Source: Desmonostoc muscorum FACHB-395
Lineage (GTDB): Bacteria > Cyanobacteriota > Cyanobacteriia > Cyanobacteriales > Nostocaceae
Length of the DNA: 64,000 nt
Assembly (NCBI RefSeq): GCF_014698035.1
Contig: NZ_JACJSF010000002.1
Location: 176,301 to 240,300, forward strand
Direction of reading: 5' to 3'
The translations under genes and the position numbers were made by a program. Below the pieces are notes generated by a model. That model saw only the letters and a list, made by a program, of their open reading frames with translations, searched no databases and had not been told where the DNA came from. Positions 1 to 9,658 of the stretch are shown one piece after another; within the stretch, counting starts at the first letter, position 1; every line of letters begins with the position of its first letter.

Positions 1-1
1 G

Positions 2-2449
2 AAAATCACCGGGGAGCGCGTCAATCCAGCACCAGAGTTGAAAAAACTTAATCAAGTAGGGTTAGCAGATTTAGTGTTGGATGGCGATCGCTTTGTCCGT
101 CGCGCCCTCCTGACGGCAGTTGATGCCAAAGAGCAAAACACGCTTAAAGCTGGGCTAGCAACTCTTGTAGCCCTCAAGTACCTAGAAGCTGACAAAATTA
201 CCTTAGAAAGCATTGACCCCAAGCAGCAAAAGTTTCAGTTGGGTAAAGCAATTTACCTACCACTAGACAATCAAGAAGCAGGCTACTCCGATGCTGATTT
301 AGGCGGCTATCAAATTCTGCTCAATTGGCATGGTTCAGAAGCGGCATTTCGGACAGTTGCCATGCGCGATGTCTTAGCAGGGAGAATTCCAGCCAACCTA
401 ATGCGCGATCGTATGGTGTTTATTGGATCAGCCGCCGCTAGTACCAATGACTTCTTCAACACACCCTTCAGTTCCTCCTGGGTCTCTGCCCAAAAAACGA
501 TGCCTGGGGTTGTTGTCCATGCCAATATTGCCCATCAACTGGTGCAAGGGGCAAAAACAGGGAAGACAAACCTGTACGGCTTTTCTGGCGGTGCTGTGTC
601 GCTCTGGATTATTTTTTGGTCTGCGATCGGCTCTAGTGGTAGTTGGTTCTTATCCAGTCGCAGGATGCGGATTCCTGGTGGCAAAATTCTCTGGGCAACT
701 ATAGGCATCTGTGGACTGTTTGTGGGGGGTGGCTATGGGATGTTTTTACATGGCATTCTGATTCCAGTTACACCTGCTTTAGCCGCATTCATAAGCAGTG
801 TAATTGCAACAACAAATGCCTATAAACAGAGGCGTTTAGAAGAAGCAAATCAGCAACTAGAAATTGCCAATGCTCAACTATTAGATTATTCCAAAACTCT
901 GGAGTTCAAAGTTGAAGAGCGAACTCATGAACTGCTTGAGGCCAAGCAAGCTGCTGATGCTGCTAACGAAGCAAAGAGCGAGTTTTTGGCAAATATGAGC
1001 CACGAACTACGCACACCGCTTAATGGCATCCTTGGTTTTGCTCAGGTGCTAGAAGTATCGCCAAACATGACAGAGAAAAATCTGGAAGGTGTCAGCATTA
1101 TCTATCAATGTGGGACACACCTGCTGATGCTAATCAATGATATTCTCGACCTTTCAAAAATTGAAGCTCGTAAATTAGAATTGGTTACGACTAATGTACA
1201 TCTGCACACTTTTTTACATGGTGTCACCGAGATTTGCAGTATCCGAGCAAAGCAGAAAGGGATTTCATTTAATATTTTAATCAGCGATCGCCTACCAGTT
1301 GCCATTGAAGTGGATGAAAAGCGACTAAGGCAAGTTTTGATCAACTTACTAGGTAATGCTATCAAATTCACAGACACCGGTAGCGTCACCTTCAAAGTAG
1401 ATGTCATGAGTCATTCGTCATTGGTCATTGATCACGAGTTGAAACCAATGACAAATGACAATGGACAAATGACACATCAGAAGATTCGCTTCCAGATTGA
1501 AGATACAGGTATTGGGATGTCACCAGACCAATTAGAGAAAATCTTTTTGGCTTTTGAGCAAGTAGGTGAAGCAGGGCGGAAATCTGAAGGTACTGGCTTG
1601 GGATTAGCAATCAGTCAAAGAATTGCGGCATTGATGGGCAGCCAAATTCAAGTACAGAGTCATCTGGGTGAAGGTAGTCTCTTTTGGCTAGATTTAATCG
1701 TACCAGTACCAGTTTCCCATGACTGGCAAATAGAAGCGATATCTACGACGAGCGTAGCAGCAGCTCTAACCCATCAAAAAATCACTGGGATTAGGGGTAC
1801 TGCACCTCAAATTCTCATTGTCGATGATGATACTAACCACTGTTCTATGTTGATCAGTTTGCTCCAAGAAATTGGCTGTCGAACCTTGGAAGCAAGTGAT
1901 GGCAAATATGCACTACAGATGGTAACTGAACATCACCCAGATGTGATTCTCCTTGATTTAGCTATGCCTAACATGGATGGCTTTGAGCTAATGGTTCATT
2001 TACAAGAAAATCCACAAACTCGTTTTATTCCAATTATTGTCTCTAGTGCCAGTGTCTTCGAGGAAAATCGGCAACGAAGTTTTCAGGCAGGGGCCACAGC
2101 ATTCTTGCCGAAACCTCTGCAAATTGATGAACTATTTAATGCACTGAAATCGCTGCTAAAAGTGGAGTGGATTTACGATCAATCCATACCTCAAAAGTCA
2201 TTTTACCAGTCTGAGCAGAAAGCTGATGCTGAATTGGTTCTGCCATCACCAGATGTTTTGCAACAACTTTATCATCTGGCAATGATGGGAGATATTCCAG
2301 CAATTGAGGAAATCATAAAAGAGTTAACTAAGCAAGATAGTCAGCTAACTCCTTTCGTACATGAGTTGAGCAAATTTACTGCCAACTTCCAAACCGGAAA
2401 AATCCGTAAATTCCTTAAATCTTTTGTAACCACTGAGTCACGTCAATGA
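2..2449 (+). CDS. CHASE2 hybrid histidine kinase, 5' end outside the window
   Basis: Membrane sensor hybrid kinase whose start lies outside the window: the frame is open back to base 2. Counting from the TTG at 38, the order is the end of an extracytoplasmic CHASE2 domain (to about 180), membrane segments (about 180-270), a coiled coil, HisKA with MSHELRTPL (His about 322), HATPase_c with [15 protein letters not shown] and GTGLGLA boxes, then a receiver (acceptor Asp in [10 protein letters not shown], Lys in PKPL) and a helical tail of about 75 residues. All phosphotransfer residues are present, so it should be active; the signal sensed is unknown. A repeat-derived insert lies between the N and G1 boxes (about 1401-1475). 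Its stop overlaps the next gene by 4 bases, so the two are probably translationally coupled. Confidence 0.9.
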   Translation, partial: KITGERVNPAPELKKLNQVGLADLVLDGDRFVRRALLTAVDAKEQNTLKAGLATLVALKYLEADKITLESIDPKQQKFQLGKAIYLPLDNQEAGYSDADLGGYQILLNWHGSEAAFRTVAMRDVLAGRIPANLMRDRMVFIGSAAASTNDFFNTPFSSSWVSAQKTMPGVVVHANIAHQLVQGAKTGKTNLYGFSGGAVSLWIIFWSAIGSSGSWFLSSRRMRIPGGKILWATIGICGLFVGGGYGMFLHGILIPVTPALAAFISSVIATTNAYKQRRLEEANQQLEIANAQLLDYSKTLEFKVEERTHELLEAKQAADAANEAKSEFLANMSHELRTPLNGILGFAQVLEVSPNMTEKNLEGVSIIYQCGTHLLMLINDILDLSKIEARKLELVTTNVHLHTFLHGVTEICSIRAKQKGISFNILISDRLPVAIEVDEKRLRQVLINLLGNAIKFTDTGSVTFKVDVMSHSSLVIDHELKPMTNDNGQMTHQKIRFQIEDTGIGMSPDQLEKIFLAFEQVGEAGRKSEGTGLGLAISQRIAALMGSQIQVQSHLGEGSLFWLDLIVPVPVSHDWQIEAISTTSVAAALTHQKITGIRGTAPQILIVDDDTNHCSMLISLLQEIGCRTLEASDGKYALQMVTEHHPDVILLDLAMPNMDGFELMVHLQENPQTRFIPIIVSSASVFEENRQRSFQAGATAFLPKPLQIDELFNALKSLLKVEWIYDQSIPQKSFYQSEQKADAELVLPSPDVLQQLYHLAMMGDIPAIEEIIKELTKQDSQLTPFVHELSKFTANFQTGKIRKFLKSFVTTESRQ

Positions 2450-3789
2450 TGATCGAATCTCTCTTAAAACCAATGCATATCCTTTTGGTAGATGACAATC
2501 CCAACAATCTTAAAGTGCTATCAGAAGCGATTCAGGGATGTGGTTGGAAAACACTCATGGCAACCGATGGAGAATCCGCCATCGAACAAACAGAATACTC
2601 TGCTCCCGATCTCATTCTCCTAGATGTCATGATGCCGGGTATTGATGGATTTGAAACTTGCCGCAGGTTGAAAGCCAATTCCATCACTCAGAATATTCCG
2701 ATCATTTTTATGACTGCCTTGGCCGATGCCACAGACAAAGTGAAAGGACTAGAAATTGGTGCAGTTGATTATATTACCAAACCCTTCCAGCAAGAAGAAG
2801 TCATTGCTCGATTAAAATTACATTTGAAAATTTCCTATCTTACCCGTACCCTCGAACAAAGAGTGCAAGAACGCACCGCAGAATTAACCCAATCTCTCCA
2901 ACAGTTACAAAACACCCAACTACAACTAATCCAGAGTGAGAAAATGTCCACCCTTGGACAACTTATTGCAGGGATAGGTCATGAGATTAATAATCCGATT
3001 GGTTTTATTAGTGGAAATTGCTCCCATATTGAGGAATATGTCAAGGATCTCCTGCGTTTGGTGAATCTCCAACAGCAAAAGCTACCACATCCAGACCCAG
3101 AAATTGAAGAACTTGTTGAAGAAATTGACTTAGAGTATCTAGTTGAAGATTTACCAAAAATTCTGGGATCAATGGATCAGGGAATTGGTCGTCTGAAGGA
3201 TATCAGCCTTTCTCTAAGAACCTTTGCTCGATCTGATATCTCATCTATGGTGGAGTTTCAAATTCACGAAGGAATTGATAGTACCTTAATGCTATTAAAA
3301 CATCGACTCAAAGACCAAGGAGAACGCTCTGTAATCGAGGTTGTTAAGCAATATGGTGAGTTACCTCCAATCACTTGCTATCCTGGACAACTGAATCAGG
3401 TATTTATGAATATTATCGCCAATGCCATTGATGCATTTGATGACCTCTATCAAAACCGCTCAGTTGAGGAGATAGCTGCTGCTAGCCCTCACACTATCAC
3501 GATCGCTACATCAATCCAGCATGAGCAACAAACCGTGACAATTTGCATCGAAGATAACGCTCTTGGTATGCCTCCTGAAGTGCAAGCGAGAGTTTTTGAG
3601 CCATCTTTTACAACTAAGCCCGTGGGAAAAGGAACTGGGCTAGGATTAGCTATTAGCTACCAAATTATTATCGATAAACATAATGGACAAATCAACTGCT
3701 CGTCAACCTCTGGTCAGGGAACGAAGTTCATTATTACTCTAGCAACTTCAGTTGACCGAAAGAAAATTTCTGCGATCGCTTTAGGCTAG
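2446..3789 (+). CDS. Receiver-histidine kinase hybrid (REC-HK)
   Basis: Soluble two-component protein with an N-terminal receiver (acidic pocket DDN, acceptor Asp60, Lys in TKPF) joined by a coiled coil (about 130-165) to a kinase core. The H-box is [12 protein letters not shown] (His179), followed by a HATPase_c with NIIANAIDA and GTGLGLA. The G1 box reads EDNALGM, where this subfamily normally has DNG-x-GM, so a usual glycine is alanine. The start overlaps the previous stop (ATGA), and the receiver is a likely phosphorylation target of the upstream CHASE2 kinase (inference). An alternative ATG follows 3 bases downstream. No transmembrane segment is visible. Confidence 0.9.
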   Translation: MMIESLLKPMHILLVDDNPNNLKVLSEAIQGCGWKTLMATDGESAIEQTEYSAPDLILLDVMMPGIDGFETCRRLKANSITQNIPIIFMTALADATDKVKGLEIGAVDYITKPFQQEEVIARLKLHLKISYLTRTLEQRVQERTAELTQSLQQLQNTQLQLIQSEKMSTLGQLIAGIGHEINNPIGFISGNCSHIEEYVKDLLRLVNLQQQKLPHPDPEIEELVEEIDLEYLVEDLPKILGSMDQGIGRLKDISLSLRTFARSDISSMVEFQIHEGIDSTLMLLKHRLKDQGERSVIEVVKQYGELPPITCYPGQLNQVFMNIIANAIDAFDDLYQNRSVEEIAAASPHTITIATSIQHEQQTVTICIEDNALGMPPEVQARVFEPSFTTKPVGKGTGLGLAISYQIIIDKHNGQINCSSTSGQGTKFIITLATSVDRKKISAIALG

Positions 3790-3891
3790 TGTTCCAAGTA
3801 CCATCTTGACTTTAATACTGAAGAACATTGGTAAAAAGGCAAAGACTAAAAATTTTTAATATGACACATGCGTAAATGCTTAATGGCTGAT

Positions 3892-3940
3892 AATAAGAAC
3901 TTTAGTTCTTGGCTTTCAAGTACTAAAGTCCTTAGTAGAA
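3892..3940. repeat. Short dispersed repeat (ACTAAAGTCCTT type)
   Basis: Contains two opposed copies of an AACTTTAGTT / ACTAAAGTCC motif and can fold back on itself. The segment ACTAAAGTCCTTAGTAG recurs nearly unchanged around 19262-19278. It lies between convergent genes, where a hairpin could stabilise or end transcripts. Confidence 0.5.
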
Positions 3941-3948
3941 AACACAAA

Positions 3949-4482
3949 TTAAATTTTTAAATCGCGTAGTGCTAGACGAATTTGCTCCAAGCGCCTACGG
4001 TTTACACCAAAATCTGAGTCTCCAAGACGTGATGCGGAACGCAGATGAATTACTGATTCATTAGCAGGGAAATAAAACTCGACATCATCCACAAATTGGA
4101 ATATCCGACTCTTAGAAAGAGCATGGATGTAATTATCTGTCTGTTGGATAACCTCTGTACGTGGAACAACACTAAGAACTTTGAGTAAAGTTGCTCGTGC
4201 TGTCTGGAGGTCTACATGGTAGGCGATCGGGTCAATGCTATGTTTGGAATCAGCATCTTGACTGACAGCACAGTTCGGAGAAGGCGGACAGGGAGCAAGA
4301 TGGATATTGTCAACTCCCAAGCCAGAAGTGGCAGCCCAAGTAGCAGCAGGAAGTATGAAGCTGCTAGTCAGGCTGAAGAATATTACAAAGATAATACTCC
4401 ACATAAGTCGCTGCACGTACCTCATTTCCCCGTTCACGGAGCGTTCCGTAGGAAAGGGGTATGTTTTTAGCAGACGGAACAT
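3949..4482 (-). CDS. DUF1499 family protein
   Basis: Function unknown; recognised as DUF1499 by the Cys-Pro-x-SPNC motif near residue 70, the FVDDVEFYF segment and the C-terminal RSASRLGDSDFGVNRRR signature. A hydrophobic segment at about residues 27-50 ending in ATWA suggests a cleaved signal peptide or membrane anchor. The ATG at 4482 is preferred because AAGGAG lies about 9 bases upstream. The in-frame ATG at 4425, just before the hydrophobic segment, has a poorly placed Shine-Dalgarno. The first 19 codons overlap a repeat-like GGAGCGTTCC stretch, so they may be a recent extension. It is convergent with the kinase gene to its left. Confidence 0.85.
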   Translation of the reverse strand: MFRLLKTYPFPTERSVNGEMRYVQRLMWSIIFVIFFSLTSSFILPAATWAATSGLGVDNIHLAPCPPSPNCAVSQDADSKHSIDPIAYHVDLQTARATLLKVLSVVPRTEVIQQTDNYIHALSKSRIFQFVDDVEFYFPANESVIHLRSASRLGDSDFGVNRRRLEQIRLALRDLKI

Positions 4483-5120
4483 GATCTATTTACTCCTTGT
4501 TAAGAAACATAAATATACCTGAAACACTCACCAATGACAAACAATAAATGACCAATGGATCTTCACAAGTTCCTCAAACTCTTTATATGTAATTGAAAGC
4601 ACAGCGCATTCCAGAAGCTAAAAACTAATTCTGATACCAATCCTGTATGAAGATGCGCTAAACCATATTTAAGTACAAGACAGAAGAAAGAGAAACGAAC
4701 CGCATACTCCTACGAAGAAGCAAGCTACGCGCAGCGTCTCGTTAGAGAAGAACGCAAAGGACACAAAGAAAGAAAGAAGTTAAAAAGGTTTGGCGCAGCA
4801 TCACAAAGAAATGGTATGAGGACTTACGCAAGTTTCATTTTTTCGCCAAAATCGTCCAAAGTCAAAAATCCGAAAAGCTTGACTTTTGACCCTTGACGCG
4901 AAGATATGTAGCATAGCGAAGCGATCGCCTGCAAAAAGACCGCCGCACAATTATAGAAATGCTGTTTGCTCGGTCTGTGTCGCTAATACTAACTGTGAAT
5001 TGTAAGCCTTGAACCACAAGAAGGACGCGAATTTATTAAGTTCGCTTAACTTCACAAGTTACTCAAATTCTTTATCTAAGTTGAAAGTGAGACAATGACA
5101 CAATAATTTTAGAATCAATT
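4483..5120. other. Gene-free stretch with repeat debris
   Basis: No credible coding frame. It holds ATGACAAA/ATGACCAA-type units near 4530-4555, a palindromic unit around 4715-4750 (CTACGCGCAGCGTCTCG), and the phrase GGACTTACGCAAG near 4821, which resembles the ends of small cyanobacterial mobile elements. A loosely repeated 35-base segment occurs near 4569-4602 and 5055-5090 (CTCAAAnTCTTTAT). Confidence 0.5.
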
Positions 5121-5579
5121 ATGGGTATGGCAATTAATTATCGGGAAAGAATCATTACTCTTTGGACAGTATTTCTACTAGGAATATTGTTTCATACACA
5201 ACTTGGTTTAATGCCGCTTTTTCACGGTTTATCTGTTATTGAATCTCAAAAAGCTACAACTATCAACGATATTTCTGGAATTATGTGGTTGATGTTAGGC
5301 TTTTTTGTGCTACCAATGCTGGCAATTATTCTCACTATTTTTACCGATTCAAAGCGTTATCGAATCATTCATTTTGGCTTAACTGTCTTTTACAGCATCA
5401 TGAACTTACTACACGTGATTTTAGATTTATTTGTCCAGCCAGTTCTCTGGTATCAGATAGCCTTGATGGTGTTGTTATTTTTTGTGGGTTTATTATTAAA
5501 TATCACTGCTTTTAAATGGATGCAAATACATAACAGGTCTAATAAATCACAAATACAATTAGAAAGTTCACATTTGTAG
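5121..5579 (+). CDS. Four-helix membrane protein, function unknown
   Basis: I do not recognise the family. The 152 residues contain four hydrophobic helices (about 10-30, 50-75, 85-105 and 110-132) linked by short loops, and a polar C-terminal tail rich in Asn, Ser and Gln. The second and third helices hold several His and aromatic residues. It is AT-rich like its surroundings, stands alone on its strand, and has no obvious operon partner. The ATG at 5121 is followed by a second in-frame ATG two codons later, and neither has a strong Shine-Dalgarno. Confidence 0.65.
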   Translation: MGMAINYRERIITLWTVFLLGILFHTQLGLMPLFHGLSVIESQKATTINDISGIMWLMLGFFVLPMLAIILTIFTDSKRYRIIHFGLTVFYSIMNLLHVILDLFVQPVLWYQIALMVLLFFVGLLLNITAFKWMQIHNRSNKSQIQLESSHL

Positions 5580-5808
5580 ATTTTATTAAACCCGTATTCT
5601 AAGCTTTATTATAAATTTGATTTTGAAGAATTTTTGAATGAATATTCAATATCCATATTTTTTAACTTGATTTAATCAGTTTTAAAACAACCAGCGACAA
5701 AAGTTATTTTGTAACATTCAACATTCATTCTTCTGTAATTTCCATTCCAAAATGCAAATCTACCGAGCGCGATAATGCTTAATGGTAGGATAACAGAAGC
5801 ATGAAATT

Positions 5809-6669
5809 GTGAATACAAAAGCCCTCATTTCTCCTCAAGAACTCACGTCCATATTAGCAGAAAAGTCATCACAGGCTGTCATTATCGATACACGAACTCC
5901 CGAAGATTATGCTATTTCTCATATTCCTGAATCCATAAATATTAGAGATTTTTTCACCTATCTTTTAGAGAGTTCCTATCCAGCAGGATTAAAGGAATTA
6001 CAAGAGTATTTTGCAGAAATTATGAGCAAGCTGGGAATATCGGGTGCGGAACGGTTAATTGTGTACGAAGATGCCTTAAATAAAGGTTATGGTCAATCTT
6101 GTCGAGCAGCTTTTTTACTGAAGTATTTGGGTTGCGCTGAGGTATCTATCTTACACGGAGGATATAGAGCATGGCTGACAGAGGGATTACCTACAACCGA
6201 TGAAGTACCATTATGTGAAAGTAGCATATTTAGATTGCATCCCAACACTGACATGATGGTGACTACCGCCGAGATGTTGCAAGCAATTAATAATCCAGCA
6301 ATTATTAAATTAGATGTGCGCGATCGCAACGAATGGCTTGGACTGAGTTCTTCTCCCTATAATCCTGACTTTTGCCCTCGCAAAGGTCGCATCCCTAATG
6401 CTGTATGGTTAGAATGGCATCATCTGATGAATTCCGAATCGGAAATCCCCACATTCCGATCGCCAGATGAAATCCGAGAGATTTGTCAATCAGTAAGTAT
6501 TACTCCAGAGTCCATTGTGTATATTTACTGCTTTAAAGGTTCAAGGGCTGCTAATACATTAATAGCCCTTGAACAAGTAGGAATTTCTGCTAGAAATTAT
6601 TTTGGCTCTTGGAATGAATGGTCTCGTGATTTTTCCCTACCCATTGATAGCAGAGTCATTACCGTGTAG
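5809..6669 (+). CDS. Sulfurtransferase with two rhodanese domains
   Basis: Thiosulfate / 3-mercaptopyruvate sulfurtransferase-type protein of 286 residues, the usual length for tandem rhodanese. The N-terminal domain (about 8-125) has DTRTPEDYAISHIPESINI and the ILHGGYRAW motif but no cysteine in an active-site loop, so it is the inactive structural domain. The C-terminal domain (about 150-280) has DVRDRNEW and an active loop CFKGSRA with the persulfide-carrying Cys241. That loop is unlike CGSGVTA of classical 3-mercaptopyruvate enzymes, so the sulfur donor is uncertain. The start is GTG; an ATG 8 bases earlier is in another frame and closes at once. No signal peptide is seen, so it is presumably cytosolic. 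Confidence 0.9.
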   Translation: MNTKALISPQELTSILAEKSSQAVIIDTRTPEDYAISHIPESINIRDFFTYLLESSYPAGLKELQEYFAEIMSKLGISGAERLIVYEDALNKGYGQSCRAAFLLKYLGCAEVSILHGGYRAWLTEGLPTTDEVPLCESSIFRLHPNTDMMVTTAEMLQAINNPAIIKLDVRDRNEWLGLSSSPYNPDFCPRKGRIPNAVWLEWHHLMNSESEIPTFRSPDEIREICQSVSITPESIVYIYCFKGSRAANTLIALEQVGISARNYFGSWNEWSRDFSLPIDSRVITV

Positions 6670-6718
6670 GTAGCGCAGGCTCAGTTTTTTGCTGTTACAT
6701 AATTGACGTTGGGTTTTC

Positions 6719-6768
6719 GAGACGCGATAAATCGCCGTCAAGACAAGTGTTTTGGTCTTATCTGAACT
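6719..6768. repeat. Dispersed repeat A, copy 1
   Basis: About 50 bases nearly identical to 34670-34719. Both contain GACGCGATAAATCGCCGTC followed by ACAAGTGTTTTGGTCTTAT. The first half forms a hairpin (GACG-CGAT / ATCG-CCGTC). Neither copy lies in a gene. Confidence 0.75.
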
Positions 6769-6821
6769 GTATTGCTTTATAACTCGGAATCTGTTTTGGG
6801 AAAAGGTTACTGGATTTGGCT

Positions 6822-6879
6822 TAAAGGTTTTTTCTTTACCATTACCCCCAGAGGACGACACCACCTTCCCCTTTTCTCC
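6822..6879. repeat. Dispersed repeat B, copy 1
   Basis: Matches the reverse complement of 19341-19412. Shared parts are AAAGGTTTTTTCTTT, CCCCAGAGG and CCACCTTCCCCTTTTC. It follows directly on repeat A, so the 6670-7020 gap is essentially two repeat units plus about 130 bases with no recognised feature. Confidence 0.65.
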
Positions 6880-7020
6880 AAAACCCAAGAAGTATTGCCT
6901 GGTTGGAAACAAGCATGAACTGCGATCGCTAGCAGAGCAATTATACTTAACCCAATTGTAGGAAGTATTTTGGTGGGCAATTGTGCCAATCTAGCAAATA
7001 ACTTTTGTTTGGATAGACTT

Positions 7021-7416
7021 ATGGCTAAAAAATCTCAACCAAATGTAGAACAATACCAAGATGTCAGATTATCTGCCACTACAAGAATTTGGGTAATTAC
7101 AGTCGCCATTCTCGGAGTTTGCGTCCCACTCTCAGCCGTTACTAGAAGTGGTGCTATTCTTCCTTTAGTTGCTATTGGTGGTGCAGCAGTTGGTACAGTT
7201 GCTGTTTGGCGTTCTGATGAGCAAAAATCAAAAACTAACTATTTGCAACAGCAGCAAATAGAACTGTTAGAGCGGAGATTAGCGAATTTAGAAACAATTG
7301 TTAGCAGTGATGACTTGAACTTGCAAATGAAAATTAAACAGATTGAGGCAAGAGATACTTTTGGTGACTCGTCTGATGTAAGTACTATACCCAGACAACC
7401 AAAACGCAAAGGTTAA
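7021..7416 (+). CDS. Small membrane protein with coiled coil
   Basis: Unrecognised protein of 131 residues if it starts at MAKKSQPN. That ATG is preferred to a GTG-type start 51 bases upstream because the extra residues are Cys/Asn-rich and unlike a protein start. It has two adjacent hydrophobic helices (about 22-42 and 46-62), then a Gln/Glu-rich coiled coil (about 68-105) and a basic tail. This topology suggests a hairpin-anchored protein with a cytosolic coiled coil. No neighbour suggests a role. Confidence 0.65.
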   Translation: MAKKSQPNVEQYQDVRLSATTRIWVITVAILGVCVPLSAVTRSGAILPLVAIGGAAVGTVAVWRSDEQKSKTNYLQQQQIELLERRLANLETIVSSDDLNLQMKIKQIEARDTFGDSSDVSTIPRQPKRKG

Positions 7417-7822
7417 AATTAGCTAATATTCACCATTTATGCCAATTTCAGATGATATACCCGAAAATCATCGTTACTAAGTCATTTTAGTGGGGATATT
7501 TGTTGACTTAACGTTGCCGCAACCTTTAAAATGCCTTTCACATTAAACTTTCCTTTGCATCTAGAAGTGTTTCCTTAGAAACAGTATCTTGTTGTCCATC
7601 TTCGTTAGAATTGACTGACATCATTTAATTCTATATACTTCAACTGCATCAGTTCATGAAATGTCTAAGTGCTATCCATCTCTATTTTTCCCGGAAACAT
7701 CTGCCAATGGCTGTGTTTTATTAGACTGCTAACATTACTGAATTTTTAATTAACTAAGGTTATAAACTTGAGTAATTGCATTGGTATAGCTTACCGTAGG
7801 TATGCAATAGTTTGCCGCAGGA
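7417..7822. other. Gene-free stretch upstream of the WD40 gene
   Basis: AT-rich with no coding frame. Just before the WD40 start there is a loosely repeated 19-20-base unit (TTACCGTAGGTATGCAATAG, then TTTGCCGCAGGAATGCAGAT). The second copy contains the start codon, so it may be a control element or a degenerate repeat. Confidence 0.4.
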
Positions 7823-9592
7823 ATGCAGATGGATTGGATTAGCTTACTTAAATTTCAACAAGCTGACTTCCTTCAACGTGTGAAGAAACCTAAAACTTAT
7901 GACTTATCTTTATTGGAAAGTCAAGTCAAGGGTTGTCACACTGAAATGATGGCTTTTTGGGGCGAACCATTGGCTAGACTCCAAGAATTTTCTCGCCAAC
8001 AAGCAGAAGTTCTTGCCAAAAATCCACCGCCTACGCCACCAGAATATCCTGAGCCTCCCGACTGGACGATACCTTTTCCCAAATACTTCCAGCGCCAAGC
8101 GGAAGATTATCTTTTGCGGGAAAAAATCGTTGACCTGGTGATAGCTGAACGTTTGGGGAAGTTGGTAAAAAAGGTATCACAAGATACTTTGCAAAATATG
8201 ATTTTAGATGATGAGGGAAATTTGTGTGGCGAAAGCAAATTTTCTTATGTACTAAAAGATAATCCTCAGCTAAGTGTTCAAGTTTATGTTGCTGATGGAG
8301 AAAGTTTTAATGGTATTAAGAAAGACAAAATTAAATGGTCGGTTACTCAAGAAGATTTAAAAAATCACCAAGTATTAATTTTTCTCTGTTTGTTTTATCC
8401 ATCAACAGGTCAGTTAGGATACGAAAGACAGAGTATAATTACAGGATTTTTACCTGCAAATCAAATTGAACTTACTGAACCAAAACTGTATATAAGTCCG
8501 AGTAACTTGTTGTATGCCGGTGGTCTGAGTTGGTATTTAGAATCACTTATTGGCAAAAAAGACACGTCGCCAGTAATTAATGAGAAAGCGATCGCAGATA
8601 CAATACAGACTCTACCACCAGAGCATTGTCTTAAGGGTATAGTTGGTGACTGGGAATGCTGGCAAACTTTACAAGGGCACAATAGAGGTATTAATTGCCT
8701 AGCTTTCAGTTTTGCGTGCAAGAATGGTAAAGCCTTACCCATATTGGCAAGTGGTAGTCGTGGAGAAACGAAACTCTGGGATTTAAGCAAGGGTGAATTA
8801 ATAGATACATTATCAGAATATCCTTGGGTGATACCTGGGCTAGTGGATGAAGTGAATTCCCTGGCTTTTAGTTCAGATGGACAGACTTTAGTGAGTTGCG
8901 GTGCTGATTCCACAATTAAACTTTGGCACGTAGGTGCTTTAGACTTGATAGATATTTTGCATAAACATAATGGGATAGTGCGGTGTGCTGCCTTTACTCC
9001 AGATGGCAGAATGTTAGCTACAGGCGGAGATGACAGAAAAATTTTGTTTTGGGATTTGATGCATCGTCAGGTTACGATCGCACTTTCTTTAGATGATACA
9101 GCTGCTCATTCTCTGGTTTTGAGCCGAGACGGGGAAACTATAGTTACAGGTAGCTACCGTAAAATCAAAGTCTGGCGAACTTCACCCCAGACGGGGATCA
9201 AAAGTTTAAAGGACGCACAACCTCTGCATACCCTCATGGGTCATTCTCACATCGTTCGTTCCTTAGCAATCAGTGCAGATGCTAAACTGCTCGTGAGTGG
9301 TAGCTGGGATCAAACAATTAAAATTTGGCAATTGGAAACTGGAGAATTACTTCATACACTTAAAGGACATAGAGATAAAGTATATGCGATCGCCTTAAGT
9401 CCTGATGGACAAATTATCGCCAGTGGTAGTGCTGATAAAACCATCAAATTATGGCATTTACAAACCGGGGAGTTGCTGGGTACGTTTACAGGTCATGGAA
9501 ATATAGTCACAGCATTAGCCTTCACAGCTTCTGGCGACATGTTGGTTAGCGGGAGTTTGGATAAGACAATTAAAATTTGGCAACGGAGTTAA
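7823..9592 (+). CDS. WD40 repeat protein, single seven-bladed propeller
   Basis: The C-terminal 310 residues contain seven WD40 repeats, enough for one beta-propeller. Blades end in KLWDLSKG, KLWHVGAL, LFWDLMHR, KVWRTSPQ, KIWQLETG, KLWHLQTG and KIWQRS. The first about 280 residues are a separate domain with a Pro-rich stretch (NPPPTPPEYPEPPDW) that I do not recognise. There is no kinase, caspase or NTPase module, unlike many cyanobacterial WD40 proteins, so it is probably a scaffold. The start MQMDWISLL could equally be the second ATG at 7829. It lies just upstream of the response-regulator cluster on the same strand. Confidence 0.85.
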   Translation: MQMDWISLLKFQQADFLQRVKKPKTYDLSLLESQVKGCHTEMMAFWGEPLARLQEFSRQQAEVLAKNPPPTPPEYPEPPDWTIPFPKYFQRQAEDYLLREKIVDLVIAERLGKLVKKVSQDTLQNMILDDEGNLCGESKFSYVLKDNPQLSVQVYVADGESFNGIKKDKIKWSVTQEDLKNHQVLIFLCLFYPSTGQLGYERQSIITGFLPANQIELTEPKLYISPSNLLYAGGLSWYLESLIGKKDTSPVINEKAIADTIQTLPPEHCLKGIVGDWECWQTLQGHNRGINCLAFSFACKNGKALPILASGSRGETKLWDLSKGELIDTLSEYPWVIPGLVDEVNSLAFSSDGQTLVSCGADSTIKLWHVGALDLIDILHKHNGIVRCAAFTPDGRMLATGGDDRKILFWDLMHRQVTIALSLDDTAAHSLVLSRDGETIVTGSYRKIKVWRTSPQTGIKSLKDAQPLHTLMGHSHIVRSLAISADAKLLVSGSWDQTIKIWQLETGELLHTLKGHRDKVYAIALSPDGQIIASGSADKTIKLWHLQTGELLGTFTGHGNIVTALAFTASGDMLVSGSLDKTIKIWQRS

Positions 9593-9658
9593 GAATTTAA
9601 AATTAGAGGCTGATTGCGATCACGAAGGTGTCATAAGCATCTTCTTTGGATGCAACTT

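Noticed and set aside
6752..6961. 69-codon frame after the rhodanese gene
   Set aside because: Composed of dispersed repeats A and B; not a protein.
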